Under the pieces are notes generated by a model, which worked only from the letters and a program-made list of their open reading frames with translations, did no database searches and was not told where the DNA came from. Positions 57,235 through 64,000 of a stretch of 64,000 nt of DNA are shown here, piece after piece. Positions within the stretch are counted from its first letter, which is position 1. The number at the start of each line of letters is the position of its first letter. This stretch comes from Rhexocercosporidium sp. MPI-PUGE-AT-0058 (lineage: Eukaryota > Ascomycota > Leotiomycetes > Helotiales), in NCBI GenBank assembly GCA_020746875.1, contig JAGTJL010000028.1, positions 124,001 to 188,000 of the forward strand. The letters run 5' to 3'. The position numbers and the translations under genes were made by a program.

Positions 57235-58578
57235 TTCTTTGAGGTGCCCTATAGCTGTACCGTATAAAACGCTACAGGGAGATAAGAGCGATATGCCAGA
57301 TGATGTGCTATGCCGGCCAAGTTTCATAGGGGCCAACTAATTATTTACTCCACTTCATCAATACATGTCACATGTCTTTCCGTAGATGCTCTTCTAAGCG
57401 AACCAATTGATCACATCTCATTCCCTTATAGGCGACCTCGCGACATCTCATCAAAGCTACAATATTCCAAATGGATATATATCATTTCACCTCAATCCGG
57501 ACATTGCATAGATCGGCGAAGCCAGCTTGATCATTCAAGAAGGCAACACTTTCCACACCTGGATGAAGCTTAGAGGACTTCTTCAAGGCTAAATTTGTTT
57601 TGAGGCTTGTTTCTTCTTCCTATTTGCAGCAATATGCACGGGGTCTTGATTAAGAATCGCAGGGCCTGGGGAGATATGGAAGTAAATGAAGCTGTAGGGA
57701 CAGGGAAATAAGACGGCTGAATGAGAAGCCGATGAGAAGTTTGTTCGGCAATGATATACACGACCTTTTAGTGCATATTGTATATAAGAGTGCGAATTCC
57801 TTACACGATTCTTCATTTCTTCTAATACTTCAAGTGCCGTCTCAAACTCCATACTCCTATATATCAGATTTATCTACTAATTCTCAACGTAGACAATGCC
57901 TCCACCAGCAACGACTATCAAGCCGAAGCAGTCAGAGTCACCCAGAGTTAATGACAATCCTGAAAATGTCCAGAATTCATTCACACAGCTATCTACTGCT
58001 GGGCATTTTCAGAAAACTTCGAATGAATCAAGTAATGTCACAGATCCGGCTATGGACAACACTATTCGAGAGACTTCATCCAGTTAGGAGTACGTGTCCA
58101 ACAGAACGCCGATGAAACGCTGCTAACGACTTCTTTAGCCCTTTTGTTGCTGACCAGAAGTGATTATGACGGAATGAGTAGCCTCAGTGGCTGGACTAGA
58201 ATGTTGAATCCAGAATCTTACTTTTTGGGTTTTTCCGGGTTTGTTTGGAATGTATCAGCACGAAATCCATAGTGTAAAGCAACCTAGTAGAGAATTAAAT
58301 TGATTTGTTTCCAACCTATCTTCAATCGAGTACTGGCTGTATGCTTCATCGATTGATCCACGGGTTGCTTGCCAGGGGTTAATCGGACAAGTCGGAAATG
58401 TCTCCAAGCAGCCAACGCACCATGCTGTAACCATAGGCCACCGGGTGGGTATCTAGGGGACAATAGAGTCAATCTTCTTAATCCCCTGTCCCGCGTTAGC
58501 CGTGCAATAATGACATTTATGGGGGATGATACGAAGAACAGTAAATATGTAGAGAAAGAGTCCCTTTACCTGATGACC
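57235..58578. other. intergenic with one weak small frame
   Basis: An ATG at 57896 opens a 63-residue Ser/Asn/Pro-rich frame (PPPATTIKPKQSESPRVNDN) of unknown status. Nothing else is supported. Confidence 0.35.
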
Positions 58579-59131
58579 TTAGAAAAGCACTCCTCGAGGT
58601 AGTCCTTGAGGAGTAACTTATGTAACCGATTGGATAAGGGCGGCGGGTCTTGATTTGCCGCAAGAGTAAAGTAGTACGTGATAAGATTAAAAGGAAGATT
58701 ATACGAAGGAAAAGGAGTTTTTAGATTTTGGCGTTTATATTAAGAGAAATAATAATAAATTATAAAAATAGATTATAAGGGAAGACTTTAAAGGGAGACT
58801 ACGAGAAGAGACTACGAGAAGAGATTACGAGAAGAGATTACGAAAAAGAAAGTACTTAGAAAATTTAAAAAAGAAGAGAAAAGAGAAAAGAAGAAAGAGA
58901 ATATAAAAGATTATATATATTCTCTCGGATTTCTTAAAGTTTAATTAAAAAAAAAGAATTTAATTTTACTTTTATTTCTATTTTTGTCTTTATACACACC
59001 TCGCTTTACGAAATAAAACTCTTAATAAAGAAATCTACCTTTCTTTCGCGTATAATCTTTTTCTTTTGGCGTATAATACGTTGTAATTATAAGGAACCTC
59101 AAGGAATTACTTTAAGGAGAGCTTTTCTAAG
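58578..59131 (+). repeat. copy 2 of a non-autonomous element with terminal inverted repeats
   Basis: The left end cttagaaaagcactcctcga and right end (reverse complement cttagaaaagctctcctta) match for 11 bases and then imperfectly over about 33, including ccttgagg. The length is about 554 bp with no coding capacity. The middle contains four to five copies of a 15-bp purine-rich repeat (gagactacgagaaga type, about 58794-58855). Copy 1 lies at 46073-46585 in the same orientation. No clear target-site duplication is seen. Confidence 0.65.
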
Positions 59132-59559
59132 ATAAGGACTCGCCTCGCTTCCCAGTATTCACATATTGCAACGATGCTGACCAATATATCACAATGCTTA
59201 AATCACCCGAGACTGCGAACTCAACGCACACCGAGGTAGTGACTATACAGACTGTAAATGACGGGTTGTCGGTTTTACATGATTGGTTTATGGCAATTCT
59301 CCAGCAGAGATGCCATCACGGTAGGTTGCGGTTTCCTGGTCACGTGGAGCTCGATCAACGACCTGTGGTCGATCAACTCACCAAGTACGCATTGTGACAT
59401 GACTTCATTGCCCAATACTGACAGTGTCCTGCTATTTTCTAGTCTCGGACTACGATATTGCTATACTCAAGGCTCCGCTTGACATATAATTATTGAACAG
59501 CGTCTGGGATCCTTTCCATGGCACAATCAGCCTCTCTAGGTACAGGGTATCGACTTAGA

Positions 59560-61430
59560 AATTCTTGTGACCGCCGTTGTAATTCTTTTACGGCGATATA
59601 AAAGTAACCTCCATCCTTTCGTTATTATAAATAATTGAAGTCTTAACAATCCTTAAGAAATTAACGGTAATACGTAGCAAGATTAATAGTTACACAAGTT
59701 GTTATTCTAATATATGTCTGTGGTCTCGAATACACTAGAGGAAGTGGATGTCAAAGAATCCGTAGTTAAATAAATTCCGGACGACCGAGTTATTGTGGAC
59801 AAACTTTCAAATAACAGTGATTCGGGCGATGACGACCATCTTCTTTAAGCTCACGCGCTTGTTTTAGCTCGCAATATATATCGCAGCGAGGATGATGAGA
59901 AGAAGGTGTTTACGTCTAGTCCCTTAATCATCGAGGTCACCGCATTTCCTTCGTCGAAGTGTTAAGACTTATAAGGCTTGATTTCTAATAACGAGTTCGA
60001 GTCGCTCCTGAAAATTCTATTTGCTTATTAACTGTATTTATATAGTAATAGGCCTAAGAATTTATATATAAACGGCGGTACTTTAGATAAGCTCACTAAT
60101 ACTGCTTTTAATAGCTTTTCATAATCCGGAATTTAGTTAAGAATCACATAGAATCTCTTTAACTTAGGCTTAATTATAGCAATAGTAGGTTACTTATAAA
60201 TATATACTCTCGTGTTAGTATTAACCTCTGATAGCTAAATATATTTTTAGCTTTATTACGGCTGTTCGCGCTATTTATTTTAAATTAAAACTTAAATTAT
60301 AATTTAATTTTATTATTTACAAAAACTAAAGCAGCCTCGCTAATACGAGAAACTTTTAGGTAAACTTAGTTATTAAACGAAAAAAACGAAAGCGTCCTCG
60401 ATGCTCTCCTTTTTGTTAAGCTTGCGATAATCCTCTTTATTAATCTCCCGCTATAAACTGCCTTAATCATTTCTATTGTTTTATGCGAGGACTTTAATCT
60501 CGACCTTATCTACGACTAAATTCAATTAAAAAACCAACTACTTTTGCTATTAGTTAAAGGTTTCGCTTCGTCTTCTACAAGCTCCGATTTTAACAATATA
60601 AAAGTAGTTATCGGGGCATTTCTTCCTTATAATATAACCCCTTTATTATACCGGAGATAAAACGCCTGTGTCTTCTAGCTGTTAAATAAGCTCCTGTCTA
60701 TTTATTATGGCGAGGAAGAGGCGCAATACTTTTTGAATAATAATATAAATAAGTTTTAGACCTTAACCTTAAGCAAAGATCTCGCCGAACTGTCCTTAAA
60801 CAAGAAAACTGAAGTTGCACGGCTTTTTATGCCCCGAAGTAATAGTAGACCGGCTGCTACTTTAAGCAAAATTCGGATTATTAGCATAGATTTTATAGGC
60901 TTTTCTATTAATAAAGGTAAGTTGTAAATATTTTCTGACAATGTTTTTTATATTCTGAGTCGAGTAATACTCCCGATTAAGATCTTGCCCCTTAATTAAA
61001 TATAATAACACATTGCCGTAAAGTTCAGTTTTCTATCCTTTATTACGTTCGCTTTAGCAATTATCGTTATATACTAGTTTTGCCCGAATTGCCGCTACCT
61101 ATTTAACTTGTTGCTCGGCCTTTCGGGCGCTATCTTTAACTTTCTTTAGAGCTTAAGCGTGGCACTAGGTACACTTTTCATTGCATAGAACGTCATATTC
61201 GCCGAAAACATAAATAGCGTCGCTATTAGCATCGTTATAGCTCTAGGCTCGGTCCTTGCTATTATAATATTAGAGGTTGGCAGTTTATTGCTCTGGGGGC
61301 CTATTATTGCGTAGTGGATTGCTAGTGTTTTACTCCTCTCGCGCGATAGGTGGGAGGTGGGTGCTTAGTAGTTTAGAGTTATTCTCGCCGCGAAAGTAGT
61401 ATAATTGACTCAGAATCGCTTTTCCTGAAT
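59560..61430. repeat. second AT-rich, RIP-like block
   Basis: Sudden AT-rich composition without long frames, similar in texture to 11.6-15 kb, ending sharply near 61430. It lies against the TIR element copy. Probably a degraded retroelement, but no conserved domain can be read. Confidence 0.6.
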
Positions 61431-63850
61431 TTTCTTGCCGTGCTGAGAACCCCAAATGACATACGCTATTCCACAAAAGTCGTTGAGGGGAAGGGTCATA
61501 GGTTTTTAGAGTTCAAAGAACATTCTCAACGCTGCAACTTTCAATCGATGGATTTTAACTACTGTGGATTTAGTCTAGCATGGATATTGGTACCGATTCC
61601 TGTGCCAAAACCGCAATTGTCATTCGGAAGATGGCCAAGCATGTGAATCACTATTACTATTCGCATGCACTAGGGTGAACAAAATAATGCAAATTTAGAC
61701 TGCTAATGTTATAAATGTTGTCAGTGGCTAAACAAGCTAATTCTGGACGATTCGTATGCAAAAAGGGTTGCATGTCGTTTAAAAAAATTAGAATGGCGTA
61801 AAACTGCCCATTATTCTCGGGCAAAAGCAAAAATCCGCCCAAAAAGAGATTCTGCGAAATTTGCCAAGCTGGAAATTGTAGCGAGGGACGTAGGATAAAT
61901 AGGATGGTCCAGGAATTTTTAAACTTCTCTTTGTAAGGAACATAGACCTTTTGTTTCAACATATTAAAAATAAAATTATCAAATCTATTATTCCACATCT
62001 GCTGATTGATTGCATCAAGGTATTCGACCATCTATTTTATAACAAACATTGTATAACTGACATTCGGAACCTTTTATCGAAATAGAAACTTTTCCACAAG
62101 CAAGAAGGTTCCTCCACTAATTCAATGGTTGAAGCTAAAGTTTAATGTATATCGCGCGAATCCAACAAATGTAATCCTACAACTACTGTAATATTCCTAT
62201 CCGACCCTAATAATCTGCCAACCGTTCCAAGTCTTATCAAAGTGAGCACGAAATGCATCGCCCATTGGGAGGAAAGCAGAGCAGGGGCATAGTAGCTGCG
62301 TATCGTTCGACATGCTGAGGGCGATTGCTAAGGGCGGTTGATCATGGTCGGAGACGAGAGAGCGAAGTAGAGTCCTTCGATCTTCAATCAACATTCCAGC
62401 CAATCAACATTTGTTTAACTCCATGTTTACTGTGGTGCTTTGGAGAAATCTGTAGGATACAATGAAGCAGATTGACTGATTTGTATGGTTAACCCCGCAG
62501 TTGTTTTTGATTAAGGACATTGCTGGGCCTAGCAAGTAAACCTCTACCTCCCTTCACCCACGCCGTTCTTCCTGTCTGATGCAGCTTCCACATGCACTGA
62601 CCCCCCGCAAGAGATATTCAAGGAGCTAACATTTTGGAAACTGTACAATTCCCCTCGTATTACCAGTTGAAAACGCTCAGTTGGTCTCTCGGCTCACAAA
62701 GGGGTCGAGCTACTTCTTGTCCACCTGCGGGAGGAATGCTATTCGACTCTGGGCCGGACCATGTTCCAGCGCGTACTGCATTCGAAGGACGTATTGTGGG
62801 CCCGTAGTAAGTCCAGAGTCCGGACCGTTGCTCGGCTCGGGGCCAATGCTCGGATCCCCGATCAAGTAAGAGAGACCACAGCTGAATTCTGCGCACAGCG
62901 TCAGATCCGGAAAGAAATTACTCAGGTCGGCAAGCATGAGCAAAAGAAAGAGAGCCTCGTCTGAGGCCCCAAAGGGACACTTTTGGCTCTGCAGCAGAGC
63001 AGAGACCAGCTGAGTAGCCGAAGCCCTGAGACAGACTCTTGATCGGGCTAATCATGATAGAGGACAATTTGCACTAACAGAGATATTAACGATTTCAAGA
63101 ATACCTCGCTATTTTTCGTGTTCAGTATAAACACCTCTAGTTTCAAAGAGTTGAACTATTAATTACCTCTGCTTTTTCTACTACTGTCATTGGTTTACTA
63201 ACGTCAAATATAATAAAAAGAACTTAGATCACAGGCCTATTATCTAATTAAAAGAACCAAAGCTGATCGACATTTCAGGAGTAAAATCTTATATTATAAA
63301 GAACCCTATTAATATGATTCAAGCAATTTTTTTTTTATTAAGCTCTTAAACCAACTGAATATCAGGTGAGAATATTAAGTCTAGATCTGATCAAGGGTCT
63401 CTGAGCTTATATTATACAAATGAGGTATGCTGCACTAACATCATTGAAACTTTAGTCAAGGTACGAAAGATTCGCATTTGCTTTCTTTCTTTCTGCTTCC
63501 GCTGCTAAACCACTTTATTATCGAAACGTTAAGATTGTAAGACAATACTGGACTCAGCTTCTACATCTAATCTGGTGGCATAGCAATACACTGAAGCTCA
63601 AGCCTAGTCCTGAAAATGGCTGCAGCCGCGGTTTCCATTCATTTCCCCTTGTTCATGGCTTTCGCTTGACAGGTCACAAACAGCGGAATGTGGGAGGTCA
63701 GGCTTGTCGTTGCTATGATCCGAGGAGATGCAGCCCGCTCGGGCATGCGTATAAGAAGGGGGGAAAGCTACTGTCATTTCACCCTTTGAAGGCTTCAAGA
63801 TCCCGTCAATTGAAATACCAGCTACTTATACCGCAATCCTCAATTTCACC
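61431..63850. other. gene-poor region
   Basis: Normal composition returns. The minus-strand frame 62031-61657 (VEYLDAINQQMWNNRFDNFI) is coding-like but unassigned. No supported gene. Confidence 0.35.
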
Positions 63851-64000
63851 ATGAGCTCCACCGATATTTCGGCCACTACGGCGACACCTGCCGCACCCGC
63901 CAGCCCTGCTACCACTACTGGCAATGATAATGAGAAACCGGTCACGGTAGGTGCAGGTTTGCCCGAGATCCGGATCTTCAGCACATAAAATCTTCCAAAA
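63851..64000 (+). CDS. 5' end of a hypothetical gene (truncated by window edge)
   Basis: The ATG at 63851 in a fungal-like context (caccatgag) opens a Thr/Ala/Pro-rich N-terminus (SSTDISATTATPAAPASPAT, then NDNEKPVTV). A likely GTAGGT donor at 63950 follows, because the frame otherwise stops within 40 bases. Too little is visible to name a family. Confidence 0.45.

Noticed and set aside
58794..58855. Regular 15-bp repeats considered as a CRISPR-like array
   Set aside because: The repeats are directly adjacent without spacers, in a eukaryotic purine-rich element.

Overview
The window reads as a filamentous ascomycete (Pezizomycotina). Genes carry short (about 41-140 bp) GT-AG introns with CTAAY-like branch sites. 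The families are typically fungal: an NB-ARC/TPR NLR, CorA-like channels, a P450, an NmrA-like protein, a secreted S10 peptidase and an EHN-type epoxide hydrolase. AT-rich, gene-empty blocks look like repeats degraded by repeat-induced point mutation (RIP). Leotiomycetes is my guess, with low confidence. Exon borders below were worked out by hand from reading-frame continuity and splice motifs.

Layout. 0-2 kb: the 3' end of a CorA-like gene, tail to tail with a HAL2-type 3'(2'),5'-bisphosphate nucleotidase. 3.6-4.8 kb: a decayed dynamin GTPase-domain gene. 5.1-9.2 kb: a sugar-type MFS transporter and a cytochrome P450, divergent. 10.8-11.2 kb: a conserved-looking small protein. 11.6-15.05 kb: an AT-rich repeat graveyard. 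15.4-17.4 kb: a second CorA-like gene. 18.1-18.6 kb: a small two-exon gene. 20.2-23.2 kb: an NLR with hydrolase-NB-ARC-TPR layout and a probable frameshift. 24-27.6 kb: sparse relics, including a dynamin C-terminal (GED) fragment. 27.8-33 kb: epoxide hydrolase and NmrA-like gene (divergent), then a serine carboxypeptidase. 34.2 kb: a less mutated copy of a repeat block also present at 11.7 kb. 37-44 kb: a membrane-anchored hypothetical, a decayed polytopic membrane protein, a small basic protein and an alpha/beta hydrolase. 46-48.4 kb: a repeat copy followed by a relic gene with three C-to-T-type stops. 49.9-50.05 kb: a tRNA-Arg(CCG) interrupted in its T-loop. 50.6-52.3 kb: a Gfo/Idh/MocA oxidoreductase. 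54-55.3 kb: a five-exon secreted protein. 56.9-57.2 kb: a SnoaL-like relic. 58.6-59.1 kb: a second copy of the 46-kb repeat, with terminal inverted repeats. 59.6-61.4 kb: a second AT-rich block. The window closes inside the first exon of a new gene.

The genes do not form one obvious pathway. Plausible local units are the transporter/P450 pair and the epoxide hydrolase/NmrA pair, each with a shared promoter region. The strongest unusual signal is the tRNA-Arg(CCG) gene. Every cloverleaf stem and conserved tertiary position is intact once a 57-bp segment is removed from the T-loop, and that segment has the ends and branch-like motif of a spliceosomal intron.
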